64,000 bases of DNA from ZYF759 sp046297455 (GCA_046297455.1 JBKBIT010000009.1:97619-161618); one strand, 5' to 3'. Positions 29,211-38,365 are shown, counted from the first letter of the stretch. Numbers and translations are program-made. The notes: a model not told the origin generated them from the letters alone.

Positions 29211-30431
29211 TCAGAGCCCCATGCCGAGGATCTTGCCGACGGTGAAGATGTCCTTGTCGCCGCGGCCGCACAGATTCATGACGATGATCTGGTCCTTGCC
29301 CATCTTCGGCGCGCGCTTGACCACCTCGGCCAGCGCATGGGCGGGTTCGAGCGCGGGGATGATGCCCTCGAGCTTCGTCAGAAGCTGGAAAGCTTCCAGC
29401 GCCTCGTCATCCATGATCGGCACATATTCGACGCGGCCCGATTCCTTCAGCCAGGAATGCTCCGGCCCGATCCCCGGATAGTCGAGGCCTGCCGAGATCG
29501 AATGGCCGTCCTTGATCTGGCCGTCCTCGTTCTGAAGGAGATAGGTGCGGTTGCCGTGCAGCACGCCCGGGCGCCCGGCGGTCAGCGAGGCACAGTGCTC
29601 CTCGCCTTCCAGACCCTTGCCGCCCGCCTCCACGCCGACAATCGCCACGTCGCGGTCGTCGAGGAAGGGGTGGAACAGGCCGATCGCGTTGGACCCGCCG
29701 CCGACGGCGGCTACCAGCATGTCAGGCAGCCGGCCCTCCGCCGCCATCATCTGCTCACGCAGCTCCTTGCCGATGACCGACTGGAAGTCGCGCACGAGCT
29801 CGGGATAGGGGTGCGGGCCGGCAGCCGTGCCGATCAGGTAATAGGTATCCTCGACATTGGTCACCCAGTCGCGCAACGCCTCGTTCATGGCGTCCTTGAG
29901 CGTGCCGTGGCCGGACGAGACCGGCACCACCTCGGCGCCCAAGAGCTTCATGCGGAAGACGTTGGGCGCCTGCCGCTCGACATCCGTCGCGCCCATATAG
30001 ACCACGCAGGGCAGGCCGAAGCGCGCGCAGACGGTGGCGGTGGCCACGCCGTGCTGGCCGGCACCGGTCTCGGCGATGATGCGCGTCTTGCCCATGCGCC
30101 GCGCCAGCAGGATCTGCCCCAGGCAATTGTTGATCTTGTGCGCGCCGGTGTGGTTCAGCTCGTCGCGCTTGAAGTAGATCTTGGCACCGCCCAGATGCTC
30201 GGTCAGGCGCTCGGCGAAATAGAGCGGCGAAGGCCGGCCGGTATAGTGGGTGTTGAGGTTTTCGATCTCGGCCCAGAAAACCTCGTCGCCCTTTGCAGCC
30301 TGCCACTCCTTTTCCAGGTCCAGGATCAGCGGCATCAGCGTCTCGGCCACGAAGCGGCCGCCGAAAATGCCGAACATGCCCTCGCCGTCGGGGCCGGAGC
30401 GGAAGGAATTGGGAAGCGGGGTCTGGTTCAT
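29211..30431 (-). CDS. trpB: Tryptophan synthase beta subunit
   Basis: 406 residues. Condenses indole with serine. The PLP lysine is K99 in HTGAHKINN; GGGSNAIG binds the PLP phosphate and the COMM-type segments are complete. Length is normal. Preceded by trpF with a 76-bp gap and followed directly by cutA, not trpA. Confidence 0.97.
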   Translation of the reverse strand: MNQTPLPNSFRSGPDGEGMFGIFGGRFVAETLMPLILDLEKEWQAAKGDEVFWAEIENLNTHYTGRPSPLYFAERLTEHLGGAKIYFKRDELNHTGAHKINNCLGQILLARRMGKTRIIAETGAGQHGVATATVCARFGLPCVVYMGATDVERQAPNVFRMKLLGAEVVPVSSGHGTLKDAMNEALRDWVTNVEDTYYLIGTAAGPHPYPELVRDFQSVIGKELREQMMAAEGRLPDMLVAAVGGGSNAIGLFHPFLDDRDVAIVGVEAGGKGLEGEEHCASLTAGRPGVLHGNRTYLLQNEDGQIKDGHSISAGLDYPGIGPEHSWLKESGRVEYVPIMDDEALEAFQLLTKLEGIIPALEPAHALAEVVKRAPKMGKDQIIVMNLCGRGDKDIFTVGKILGMGL

Positions 30432-30507
30432 CTGGACATCCTGAACGCTGGCGGCGGACTCTTCTCCGCAGCATCGGTAAAGCGGTTTCAGGCCGGCTTG
30501 TAAACCG

Positions 30508-31167
30508 TCAGGCGGGCGAAGTCGCACGCGCGGCAACAACCGCGTCGAAGAAGCGCGCAATCAGCGCGGGATCCTTCACCCCCGGCGCGCTTTCCACGCC
30601 CGAGGAGAGATCGAGCCCCGGCGGCGAGACAAGTCCGAGGGCCTCGCCGACATTTCCCGCGTCGAGCCCGCCCGAAAGCAGGTAGTCGACCTCACCCGAT
30701 AGGTCTTCGAGCAGCCGCCAGTCGAAGGCGATGCCGTTGCCGCCGGGAAGTTTTGCCCCCTTGGGCGGCTTGGCGTCGAGCAGGAAGCGGTCGGCGATGC
30801 CGACATAAGGCGCAATGGCGTCGAGATCGGCGCGCTCGGCCACCGACAGCGCCTTGATGACCGGCAGGCCGTAACGCGCCTTCACCTCCGCCACGCGCGC
30901 GGGCGTCTCCTTCCCATGCAATTGAAGCATGTCGGGCGCCATGGCGGCGACGATCTCGTCCAAGAACGCGTCATCGGCATCGACCGAAACGGCGACCGCC
31001 AGCGCCCTGCCCATGGCCGCCTGCCGCAGCCGCCCGGCTTCTTGCGGCGTCACATTGCGCGGGCTTTTGGGAAAGAAGATGAACCCCACATGGCTCGCCC
31101 CGCCGTCAAGCGCGGCGGCGACTGTCTCGGCCGTGGACAGGCCACAGATCTTGATGTCGAGGCTCAT
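30508..31167 (-). CDS. trpF: Phosphoribosylanthranilate isomerase
   Basis: 219 residues, TIM barrel. Catalytic KICGL at residues 5-9, GFIFFPKSPR, and FLLDAKPP and SGGLDAGNV phosphate-binding loops are present. ATG 31167 gives the standard N-terminus and is preceded by TCTCCTCC in complement, i.e. a GGGGAGG-like region nearby. First gene of the trpF-trpB-cutA unit. Confidence 0.96.
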   Translation of the reverse strand: MSLDIKICGLSTAETVAAALDGGASHVGFIFFPKSPRNVTPQEAGRLRQAAMGRALAVAVSVDADDAFLDEIVAAMAPDMLQLHGKETPARVAEVKARYGLPVIKALSVAERADLDAIAPYVGIADRFLLDAKPPKGAKLPGGNGIAFDWRLLEDLSGEVDYLLSGGLDAGNVGEALGLVSPPGLDLSSGVESAPGVKDPALIARFFDAVVAARATSPA

Positions 31168-31264
31168 GGGGAGGAGATAGCGGGTCGGGGACGGGATGTC
31201 GATGTGGGGGCGTCGGCGAAATACAGAGCATCTCTCCAAGGGGCAGGATTGATCTCTTTGTTGA

Positions 31265-31639
31265 TCACGCGGCTCGTTTCCGGCTTTGGCCAAAACGGGT
31301 CAACGCCGGAATTGTTATGAAGATGATCCATTGCGGCATCAGCCAGAGCGTGCCCAGCCTTGTAAGTCCGTAAAAGATGAAGAGGCCGGCAAAGCCGATC
31401 TGGATGCCTGACACAACTGTTTCGAAAATGGGGTCGTGCCGGCCCGCCAGCCCCCAGAGCCCAATGGCCAATACGGCCAGCACCACCGTGACCGCGTGCC
31501 ACAGGATAGCCGCGTAAGCGGCAAGTCCGGGATCAGACAAAGCCGACTGCATGGGCAGGTGCACATCCAGTCCGCCCGCAAACACGTGAATCAGGAAGGT
31601 CAACGCCATCAACGCGGCGGCAATTCGGGTCCACATCAT
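31265..31639 (-). CDS. Small four-helix membrane protein next to a TetR regulator
   Basis: 124 residues with four hydrophobic segments: N-terminal MWTRIAAALMALTFLIHVF, then about residues 42-65, 75-98 and 100-115. No family name that I can assign with confidence. ATG 31639 is chosen because GGAG lies six bases upstream, whereas the ATG at 31651 sits in the operator and lacks a ribosome site. Divergent from a TetR gene, so it is probably repressed by it. Confidence 0.75.
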   Translation of the reverse strand: MMWTRIAAALMALTFLIHVFAGGLDVHLPMQSALSDPGLAAYAAILWHAVTVVLAVLAIGLWGLAGRHDPIFETVVSGIQIGFAGLFIFYGLTRLGTLWLMPQWIIFITIPALTRFGQSRKRAA

Positions 31640-31647
31640 CAGCAACT

Positions 31648-31704
31648 CCATACGGTTGCGTATGGTTAGTCGGTGCGCTTGCGCATGTCAATACGCTACC
31701 GTAT
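31648..31704. promoter_or_regulatory. Two palindromic operators between the membrane gene and tetR-type gene
   Basis: CCATAC-GGTTGC-GTATGG at 31648-31665 is a perfect 6-bp inverted repeat; ATACG-CTAC-CGTAT at 31691-31704 is a second one. Both share CGTAT/ATACG half-sites, as expected for a TetR dimer controlling both divergent genes. Confidence 0.65.
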
Positions 31705-31713
31705 GGTTGCTCG

Positions 31714-32253
31714 ATGCCGGAGAAACCGAAAAACCGATTGAACTCGGAAGACTGGCTGTTGGCCGGACTGCGTGCGCTGGCCCGGTCAGGACCTTCGGCT
31801 CTGCGGGCCGAGGCACTGGCGCGCGATCTCAAAACGACGAAGGGTTCATTCTACTGGCACTTCAGAGATTTGCCCGACTATCAGGAACGCCTGATCCGGT
31901 TTTGGGAAGAACGAGCCTTCGACGGGGTGATCGCGCAACTTGAGCCTGACCTGCCGCCTCGTGCCCGTCTGGAGCAGCTGTGCTTTCTGGCGGCGAGCCT
32001 TCGTGATCCGATCTATGGTGGGGCAAGGCTCGAACCGGCACTTCGCGCTTGGGCACTTTCGGCTCCCCATGTGGCGGAGGCAGTGTCGCGTATGGATGCT
32101 CGCCGTATCGCGTACCTGGAGCTATTGTGCCGCGCGGCGGGTATCGCCGCGCCCACTGCGCCGATCATGCTCTATGGGCTGTTGGTTGGACTGGAAACGC
32201 TCAACCACGAGGGAGCGACACGCGCCACGCGCGAACTGCTGATGCGGCTGTAG
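31714..32253 (+). CDS. TetR family transcriptional regulator
   Basis: 179 residues. N-terminal helix-turn-helix: LAGLRALARSGPSALRAEALARDLKTTKGSFYWHF at about residues 16-51 (recognition helix TTKGSFYWHF). The C-terminal ligand domain is not diagnostic. Autoregulation and repression of the divergent four-helix membrane gene are inferred from the flanking palindromes. Confidence 0.9.
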   Translation: MPEKPKNRLNSEDWLLAGLRALARSGPSALRAEALARDLKTTKGSFYWHFRDLPDYQERLIRFWEERAFDGVIAQLEPDLPPRARLEQLCFLAASLRDPIYGGARLEPALRAWALSAPHVAEAVSRMDARRIAYLELLCRAAGIAAPTAPIMLYGLLVGLETLNHEGATRATRELLMRL

Positions 32254-32304
32254 CTCGCAAGGGCGCAGCCAATGGCAGGCTTCAGGTCCCAGGCTAGCCG
32301 AGGG

Positions 32305-33675
32305 TCAGATGCGGACCTTCACCCCGCGCCGCGTCTCCGCGCGCTCAGCCGCCATCCGCGCCTGGAAGGCGTGCAGGCTCATCGGCTTGCCATATAGATA
32401 GCCCTGAAAGCTCTTGGCGCCAGCGGCGGCGAGTTGGGCGTGCTGGGCGGTGGTCTCGACGCCTTCGGCCAGCACTTCGAGGCCCAGGTCGCGACCGATA
32501 TGGATCACGTTTCTCGCAAGCTGGGCGCCGCGCAATGAAGTGGCTGCATCCTTTACAAAGCCGCGGTCGATCTTGATCTGCTGGACGGGCAGCCGGCGCA
32601 GATAGGTGAGCGAGGAATAGCCGGTGCCGAAATCGTCGAGCGCGAAGGAACGGCCAAGCGCACGGAGCCGCTCCAAACCGGCAATGATCGGCTCGATATC
32701 GGTCATCAGCATGCTTTCGGTGATCTCGAGCGTAAGCAGTCTCGGGTCGGCACCGGTACGCGCCAGCGTCTCTCGGACGATCTTCTCGAAATCCTCGTGC
32801 ATCAATTGGGTGGCGCTGACATTGACGGAAAGGGTGAGGTCGCGGAGTTCGTCGCTGCGCGACCATTCGGCCAGGGTCTCGCAGCCCTTTTCCAGAACCC
32901 ACCCACCGATCGCCGGCATCAGGCCCAGTTGCTCGGCCTGCGGAATGAATTCAGCCGGCGAGACCGAACCCCGGCGCGGGTTGTCCCAGCGGATCAGGGC
33001 CTCTGCGCCGATGGTGATCTGGTTGGCATCGACCTGCGGCTGGTAGACGAGCCGGAATTCGTCGTTCCAGAGCGCGCTGGACAGATCGCGGCTGAAATCG
33101 CTGCGGCGGACGAAATCGGCGTGCATGGCGTGGATGCAGGCGGCCAGCATGGTCGTGGCGAGGATGGCGTTGGCCCAGGTGCCCCCGCTGCGAAGCCAGG
33201 CGGGCATGTCGACCATGAACGGATTGGGGAGCGGCGCGCTGGCGAAGACCACGAAGCCGGCCAGACAGAAGCCGATCAGCGTCAGTTGGGCAGTCGATTT
33301 CTCGCGCTGGTAGTTGAGATAGCCGAGTGCTGCCACGACCAAGAGAAAGAGATGGCTGACGCGCGGGTATTCGTCGGTCGGCACGTCCATGACCAGCGCC
33401 ATGGTGATGGCGATCATCGCCAGCGACGCCTGGCCGGCAAGCAGGCCGACCGCAAAATGACCTCTGCGGATGAGGAAGTAGATCGAAAGCCCGCTGGCCA
33501 CGATGGCGAAATCCAGCGCCACGACCCACCACCAGCCCATGATGGCAAAGACCACCGCCCAGGCGACGCCTGCGACAGCAAATGACAGTGATCCGTAACG
33601 ATAGACCAAGACCATCCGTTCATAGAACGGATCGTGATTTCGGTTCGGCCGAGATAGGTCAAGCTCAGACATCAT
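32305..33675 (-). CDS. Membrane-bound EAL-domain c-di-GMP phosphodiesterase
   Basis: 456 residues. Five or six N-terminal hydrophobic helices (about residues 28-185), then an EAL domain (about 200-445). Catalytic signature residues are all visible: GAEALIRW, NVSATQL, EITESM, DDFGTGYSS, KIDRGF, EGVET and QGYLYGKP. It is therefore predicted to be an active phosphodiesterase, without a GGDEF domain. ATG at 33675 or 33672. Converges with the TetR gene. Confidence 0.9.
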   Translation of the reverse strand: MMSELDLSRPNRNHDPFYERMVLVYRYGSLSFAVAGVAWAVVFAIMGWWWVVALDFAIVASGLSIYFLIRRGHFAVGLLAGQASLAMIAITMALVMDVPTDEYPRVSHLFLLVVAALGYLNYQREKSTAQLTLIGFCLAGFVVFASAPLPNPFMVDMPAWLRSGGTWANAILATTMLAACIHAMHADFVRRSDFSRDLSSALWNDEFRLVYQPQVDANQITIGAEALIRWDNPRRGSVSPAEFIPQAEQLGLMPAIGGWVLEKGCETLAEWSRSDELRDLTLSVNVSATQLMHEDFEKIVRETLARTGADPRLLTLEITESMLMTDIEPIIAGLERLRALGRSFALDDFGTGYSSLTYLRRLPVQQIKIDRGFVKDAATSLRGAQLARNVIHIGRDLGLEVLAEGVETTAQHAQLAAAGAKSFQGYLYGKPMSLHAFQARMAAERAETRRGVKVRI

Positions 33676-33785
33676 TTGACATGATGCTCGCCAGTGTTGA
33701 GCGAAGTATTAATACAGGAATTACGCAACGGAAAGTTGCAATTCTTGGGCCTTGACGACCTTGCGATGACCAGTCCCGTCCTCAG

Positions 33786-34547
33786 TCACCCGAAACCGAT
33801 CGCCTGCAGGGCGCCGCCGTTGCGCTTCAACCAGGACCTCGCCTCCTCCGTGCGCGGGCAGAGTTCGCGGCACAGCGCCCAGAATTTCGGGCCGTGGTTC
33901 ATTTCCCTCAGATGCGCGACTTCGTGGGCGACGAGATAGTCGATCACCGTCGGTGGCGCCATCATGATGCGCCAGGAGAAGGACAGCGTGCCGTCGGCCG
34001 TGCAGGAACCCCAGCGGCTGACAGTATCCTTGTAGCGCACGGCCTTGGCCTTGCGACCAACACTTTGGGTGTGTTTTGCGACGAGGGCGGTGATGTCGGC
34101 CCTGGCTTCGCGCTTGAGGAAATCGGCAAGCCGGCGGGGCAGATGGCGGCGGTCGCCATGCACGATCAGGGCCGGCGCACCGTCCACGGTCGCGATCTCT
34201 ACCGTGCCGCGGCGCGCGGGCTCGTGCACGATCAGATGCGGGACGCCCCGCACGGGAAGCTTGACGCCGGGGCGCAGTTCGGGTCGGTCCGGCAGTTTCT
34301 TCAGCCGTTCCTCCAGCCAGCCCTGATGACGGACGAGAAAGCGGTCGACTTCCGACTGGCGGATGCCGGGCGGCACGGTGATGCGCAAGCCCTTGCCGCC
34401 GGCCTCGATGCGCAGCGTCAGGCGCCTGGCGCGCGGGTTCTCCACGATCTTGAGCGGCAGCGTGCGCTCAGCCACGAGATGCATGCGCTCGGTGGCGACG
34501 AGAGGTTTGGGCGCGGGCGGCCGTGCTTTCAGGAAACCGAATGGCAT
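33786..34547 (-). CDS. YgjP-like metallopeptidase (DUF45/M48-like)
   Basis: 253 residues. Zinc motif HEVAHLREMNHGPKFW near residue 212 (HExxH with a third His), and RYKDTVSRWGSC ahead of it, both hallmarks of the YgjP/WLM-related family. Cytoplasmic; substrate unknown. Stands alone on the - strand upstream of the EAL gene. Confidence 0.88.
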   Translation of the reverse strand: MPFGFLKARPPAPKPLVATERMHLVAERTLPLKIVENPRARRLTLRIEAGGKGLRITVPPGIRQSEVDRFLVRHQGWLEERLKKLPDRPELRPGVKLPVRGVPHLIVHEPARRGTVEIATVDGAPALIVHGDRRHLPRRLADFLKREARADITALVAKHTQSVGRKAKAVRYKDTVSRWGSCTADGTLSFSWRIMMAPPTVIDYLVAHEVAHLREMNHGPKFWALCRELCPRTEEARSWLKRNGGALQAIGFG

Positions 34548-34585
34548 GAGCCGGAGATTAGATGATTCGAGCGGGAAGCGGGCAT

Positions 34586-34613
34586 GAGAAAGGCGGCGTC
34601 CGAAAACGCCGCC
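34586..34613 (-). terminator. Terminator of the DUF2852 gene
   Basis: On the - strand GGCGGCGT, loop TTTCGG, ACGCCGCC (complement of 34592-34613) followed by TTTCTC. Lies 30 bp after the stop at 34644. Confidence 0.8.
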
Positions 34614-34643
34614 TCGATATTGTGATGCCGGAGAGGGGGTAGC

Positions 34644-35063
34644 TCAGGCCGTGTCGCCCTTGCGCACGCGCTTGGCCGGCGTGGTGCGGGAGCGTTCGGC
34701 CATGAAGCGGTCGAACTCTTCTTGGTCCTTGGCCCGACGCAGTTCGCGCAGATAGGCGTCGAACTCGTCGCGCGCCTCGTCCAGCTTGCGGCGCTCTTCC
34801 TCGATGCGGGCCAGCTCGGCCTCGCGCCAATCGTCGAAGGCGACATTGCCGGTGCGCGCATGGGAAAAACCCGTCGAACGCACGTTGCCGAACAGCGAGT
34901 CGCTGACCCGGTTCCATTCCGACTTCACGTCGCCAAGGCGGTCGCCCCACAGGATGTAGGCGAGCATGGCAAGGCCCAGAGGCCAGAAGACGATGAAGCC
35001 CAGCACCATCAGCGCGATGGTCGCGGGCGTCCACGCCGGACGGATCAATGCGGTCTTGTTCAT
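34644..35063 (-). CDS. DUF2852 membrane protein
   Basis: 139 residues. One or two N-terminal membrane helices (PATIALMVLGFIVFWPLGL and AMLAYILWG), then a charged coiled-coil rich in Glu/Arg (about 80-130) facing the cytoplasm. Matches the DUF2852 family found almost only in Alphaproteobacteria. Function unknown. GAAAGGAACGGAT precedes the ATG. Confidence 0.85.
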   Translation of the reverse strand: MNKTALIRPAWTPATIALMVLGFIVFWPLGLAMLAYILWGDRLGDVKSEWNRVSDSLFGNVRSTGFSHARTGNVAFDDWREAELARIEEERRKLDEARDEFDAYLRELRRAKDQEEFDRFMAERSRTTPAKRVRKGDTA

Positions 35064-35171
35064 ATCCGTTCCTTTCTTGAGGTTGCGCGGACCCCGATCG
35101 GGCCGCTTCGATCTTTGAGATGGGAGCGGCCGCCGTGCCTTTCAAGTCGACGCGGCCAATCATGCCCCGGC

Positions 35172-36185
35172 CTAGCCATTGCGATAGATATAGCTGTAGC
35201 CGTTGATCGCCGGCACCCCACCCAGATGCGCATAGAGCACGCGCGCGCCCTTGGGGAAGAAGCCCTTACGCACGAGATCGATCATGCCCTGCATGGATTT
35301 TCCCTCATAGACGGGATCGGTCATCATGCCCTCGAGCCGGGCGGCCAGCCGGATCGCCTCGTTGGTCTCGGCCGAAGGCACGCCATAGACCGGGTAGGCA
35401 TAGTCCTCGTTCAGCACCACGTCGTCTTCCTCGATGTCGCGCCCGAGTTTGACGAGCTCGGCCGTGTTGCGGGCGATGTCGAGCACCTGGGCGCGGGTCT
35501 GGTCAGGCGTGCAGGAAGCGTCGATGCCGATCACGTTGCGCTGGCGACCGTCCTTGGCGAAACCGACGAGCATGCCGGCATGGGTCGAACCGGTGACGGT
35601 GCAGACCACGATGTTGTCGAAGGCGAAGCCCAGTTCCTGCTCCTGGCGCCTCACCTCCTCGGCAAAGCCCACATAGCCCAACCCGCCCAGCCTGTGCACG
35701 GAGGCGCCGGCCGGGATGGCATAAGGTTTGCCGCCTTTCGCCTTCACATCCTCGATCGCGCGTTCCCAACTTTCGCGAATACCGATGTCGAAGCCTTCAT
35801 CGACCAGTTCGATCTCCGCTCCCATGACCCGGCTCATCAGGATGTTGCCGACACGGTCATAGACCGCATCCTGAAACGGCACCCAGCTTTCCTGGACCAG
35901 CCGGCACTTCATGCCTAGCTTGGCGGCAGCGGCTGCCACCTGGCGTGTATGGTTGGACTGGACCCCGCCGATCGTGACCAGCGTGTCTGCCCCGGAGGCA
36001 ATGGCATCAGGAAGAATGTATTCGAGCTTGCGCAGCTTGTTGCCACCAAAGGCAAGGCCGGAATTGCAGTCGTCGCGCTTGGCGAAGAGCTCGACCCCGC
36101 CGCCAAGATGGGCCGAAAGCCGCTCCAGCTTCTCGATCGGGGTCGGGCCGAAAGTGAGCGGATAGCGGGGAAAACTGTCGAGCAT
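35172..36185 (-). CDS. acdS: 1-aminocyclopropane-1-carboxylate deaminase
   Basis: 337 residues. PLP enzyme opening the plant ethylene precursor ACC to 2-oxobutyrate and ammonia. PLP Lys is K50 in AFGGNKLRKLEY. E294 (DPVYEGK) and L321 (AHLGG) correspond to E295 and L322 of the Pseudomonas enzyme, residues that separate true ACC deaminases from D-cysteine desulfhydrases. The start MLDSFPRYPLTFGPTP fits the family. Divergent from acdR, which usually activates it in an Lrp-like, ACC-dependent way. Confidence 0.95.
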   Translation of the reverse strand: MLDSFPRYPLTFGPTPIEKLERLSAHLGGGVELFAKRDDCNSGLAFGGNKLRKLEYILPDAIASGADTLVTIGGVQSNHTRQVAAAAAKLGMKCRLVQESWVPFQDAVYDRVGNILMSRVMGAEIELVDEGFDIGIRESWERAIEDVKAKGGKPYAIPAGASVHRLGGLGYVGFAEEVRRQEQELGFAFDNIVVCTVTGSTHAGMLVGFAKDGRQRNVIGIDASCTPDQTRAQVLDIARNTAELVKLGRDIEEDDVVLNEDYAYPVYGVPSAETNEAIRLAARLEGMMTDPVYEGKSMQGMIDLVRKGFFPKGARVLYAHLGGVPAINGYSYIYRNG

Positions 36186-36329
36186 GGGCTTTGGCTCCAG
36201 AGTGTTGACGATCAAGCAAAACTAGCTCATCTCACCTGGAAGGTGCTCTCATAAGCGCCTGCACGAATGAGCTGGAATGACTTATCTGGTCAAAAGCGTG
36301 CTCAGAAGCGCTCAGAAATGGGTATCAGA
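36186..36329. promoter_or_regulatory. acdS-acdR control region
   Basis: 144 bp between divergent acdS and acdR. Contains direct repeats GCTCAGAA at 36298-36305 and 36308-36315 close to the acdR start. AcdR/Lrp boxes are expected here from known acdS systems, but I cannot fix their exact positions. Confidence 0.5.
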
Positions 36330-36809
36330 ATGACCGATTCTTCCGATACATCTTCGCTCGATCGTGTCGACTTGCGACTCTTGCGCCTGCTCGGCAAGGA
36401 TGGGCGCCTGAGCAACGCGGAGCTTGCCAAGAGGGTCAACATCAGCCCCGCCACCTGCCATCGGCGCGTACAGCGTTTGTTCGAGACCGGCCTCATCCGT
36501 TCTGTACGTGCCGCAATCGATCCGCAGCGAGTCAATCGCGGTTCGCTGGTGATGGTGGGCGTGGTGCTCGACCGCTCGACGAAAAAGAGCTTCGCCGAAT
36601 TCGAGGCGGCGGCGAGAAAGCTGCCGGTCGTGCTCGACTGCCATCTGGTAGCCGGCGATTTCGACTATTTCCTCAAGATCAGGGTACGCGACATGGCCGA
36701 GTTCAACCGCCTGCACGGAGAACAGCTGATAGGGCTGCCCGGCGTGCGCCAGACCCGCACCTTCTTCGTCATAAAAGAGGTGGTCGACAACGCGCCGCTG
36801 GACTTCTGA
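36330..36809 (+). CDS. acdR: Lrp/AsnC family regulator of ACC deaminase
   Basis: 159 residues. N-terminal helix-turn-helix (LDRVDLRLLRLLGKDGRLSN through NISPATCHRRVQRLFETGLI) and C-terminal RAM ligand domain. Divergent position next to acdS identifies it as AcdR. Start uncertain: ATG 36330 (MTDSSDT) or 36318 four codons earlier; neither has a strong ribosome site. Confidence 0.88.
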   Translation: MTDSSDTSSLDRVDLRLLRLLGKDGRLSNAELAKRVNISPATCHRRVQRLFETGLIRSVRAAIDPQRVNRGSLVMVGVVLDRSTKKSFAEFEAAARKLPVVLDCHLVAGDFDYFLKIRVRDMAEFNRLHGEQLIGLPGVRQTRTFFVIKEVVDNAPLDF

Positions 36810-36817
36810 GGGCCGTC

Positions 36818-37597
36818 TCAGGCGACCCGCGAGACCAGACCCTCCAGCGCGGCGACGATCATCTCGAGATCCTTGGGCCGCGAGAGGCGATGGTCGCCGT
36901 CGCGAATCAGGCTCAGCGTAACGTCGTCGGCCGGCAGGTGCTCAACCAGCTTCATCGCGTGTTCCCACGGCACGTCGGGATCGGCCATGCCTTGAAGAAT
37001 GTGGACCGGGCAATGGGTATCGATCACCCCCTTGAGTACCGCGTTGGCTGCGCCGTCCTCGAAAAGGGCTCGCGTGTAGACATTGGGTTCCGGCGCATAT
37101 TCCGAATGCTCTTCGAAATAGCCATGCGTATCGAGCGCCTCACGCTGCGCTGCCGTCAATTGCGGCTCCATCAATACGGAGGTGAAGTCCGGCGCAGGCG
37201 CAAGCAGGAGCAGGCCGCCGACGCGCGCGCCTTCGCCCGTCTTGTGCAGTTCCTCCACCATGCGCAGCGCGATCCAGGCGCCCATCGAGGAGCCGACCAG
37301 GATCTGCGGGCCGTGGGTGAAGCGGTGAAAGACGGCCAGGCTCTCGGCAAGCCATCTTGAGATCGTGCCGTCGGCGAAGGCGCCGCCGGATTCGCCGTGG
37401 CCGGAATAATCGTGCCGGGTAAAGGCATGACCGGTGTGGGCAGCCCAGTCATGCAGCTTCTCGGCCTTGGTGCCCATCATGTCCGACCGGAAGCCTCCCA
37501 GCCACATGATGCCGGGCGCAGCGCCGGACCGGTGGCGCACCGCGATTTTCACCCCCGCCACATCGATCGTCTCGGAACGTTCCTCGGCCACCGTCAT
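36818..37597 (-). CDS. Alpha/beta hydrolase
   Basis: 259 residues of the alpha/beta hydrolase fold. Oxyanion segment LGGFRSDMMGTKA, nucleophile elbow GSSMG (Ser near residue 103) and C-terminal catalytic His in RDGDHRLSRP. Similar to short-chain acyl or thioesterase-like hydrolases of rhizobia; substrate unknown. ATG 37597 with GGAG upstream; a long in-frame extension upstream has no homolog-like content. Converges with acdR. Confidence 0.88.
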   Translation of the reverse strand: MTVAEERSETIDVAGVKIAVRHRSGAAPGIMWLGGFRSDMMGTKAEKLHDWAAHTGHAFTRHDYSGHGESGGAFADGTISRWLAESLAVFHRFTHGPQILVGSSMGAWIALRMVEELHKTGEGARVGGLLLLAPAPDFTSVLMEPQLTAAQREALDTHGYFEEHSEYAPEPNVYTRALFEDGAANAVLKGVIDTHCPVHILQGMADPDVPWEHAMKLVEHLPADDVTLSLIRDGDHRLSRPKDLEMIVAALEGLVSRVA

Positions 37598-37795
37598 TGT
37601 TCGTTCTCCACTCTGTATTGCCCGGGGCCGCTTCATGCCATCGCAGTCTTTCGGACGAAAGCCTAACATGTTGCCGTCAAATGCGTGATTCTTCAGCGTG
37701 GTTGTGCTATTGACACGTGCCGCGCCGCGACCCCAAAGGCACGCAGTCGCCGGCACGCCGCATGACAGGACCAACAGTCGAAGGAGAACACGACC

Positions 37796-38332
37796 ATTCG
37801 CAGACCATTCAAAGCAGCGCCTCCCACCAAGGAAGGTCCCCGCGCGAACCGCGAGATTCGCGTGCCGCAGGTTCAGCTTATCGACGACGATGGCCAGAAT
37901 CGCGGAGTGGTATCTATCAACGAGGCGCTCCAATTGGCCGAAGAAGCCGGCCTCGATCTCGTCGAGATCTCGCCGAACCAGCAGCCCCCGGTGTGCAAGA
38001 TCACCGACCTCGGCAAGCTGAAATACCAGAGCCAGAAGAAGGCCGCCGAAGCCCGGAAGCGGCAGAAGACCATCGAGGTCAAGGAAATCAAGATGCGGCC
38101 GAACATCGACACCCACGATTACGAGGTGAAGATGAAGGCGGTCCGGCGCTTCTTCGATGAGGGCGACAAGGTCAAGGTTACGCTGCGCTTCCGCGGTCGC
38201 GAGATGGCGCATCTGGAACTTGGCATGCAGTTGCTCAATCGTGTCCGAGAAGAGGTCGAGCCGATTGCCAAGGTCGAGGCGGAGCCCAAGCTCGAAGGCC
38301 GCCAGATGATGATGGTTCTGGCGCCGCGCTGA
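37796..38332 (+). CDS. infC: Translation initiation factor IF-3, ATT start codon
   Basis: 178 residues from ATT 37796. The true N-terminus RRPFKAAPPTKEGPRANREI matches rhizobial IF-3, and AAGGAG lies nine bases before the ATT. A later GTG at 37862 would cut off 22 conserved residues. The N-domain (about 15-85) and C-domain (90-178, ending GRQMMMVLAPR) are complete. ATT starts allow IF-3 to repress its own translation, since IF-3 rejects non-canonical codons. rpmI and rplT are not adjacent. Confidence 0.95.
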   Translation: MRRPFKAAPPTKEGPRANREIRVPQVQLIDDDGQNRGVVSINEALQLAEEAGLDLVEISPNQQPPVCKITDLGKLKYQSQKKAAEARKRQKTIEVKEIKMRPNIDTHDYEVKMKAVRRFFDEGDKVKVTLRFRGREMAHLELGMQLLNRVREEVEPIAKVEAEPKLEGRQMMMVLAPR

Positions 38333-38365
38333 GGCCCGGTTCAGTTAACGCCTTTTCCTGAGTTC

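Noticed and set aside
37862..38332. infC starting at GTG 37862
   Set aside because: Would drop 22 conserved N-terminal residues and lacks a ribosome site, unlike ATT 37796.
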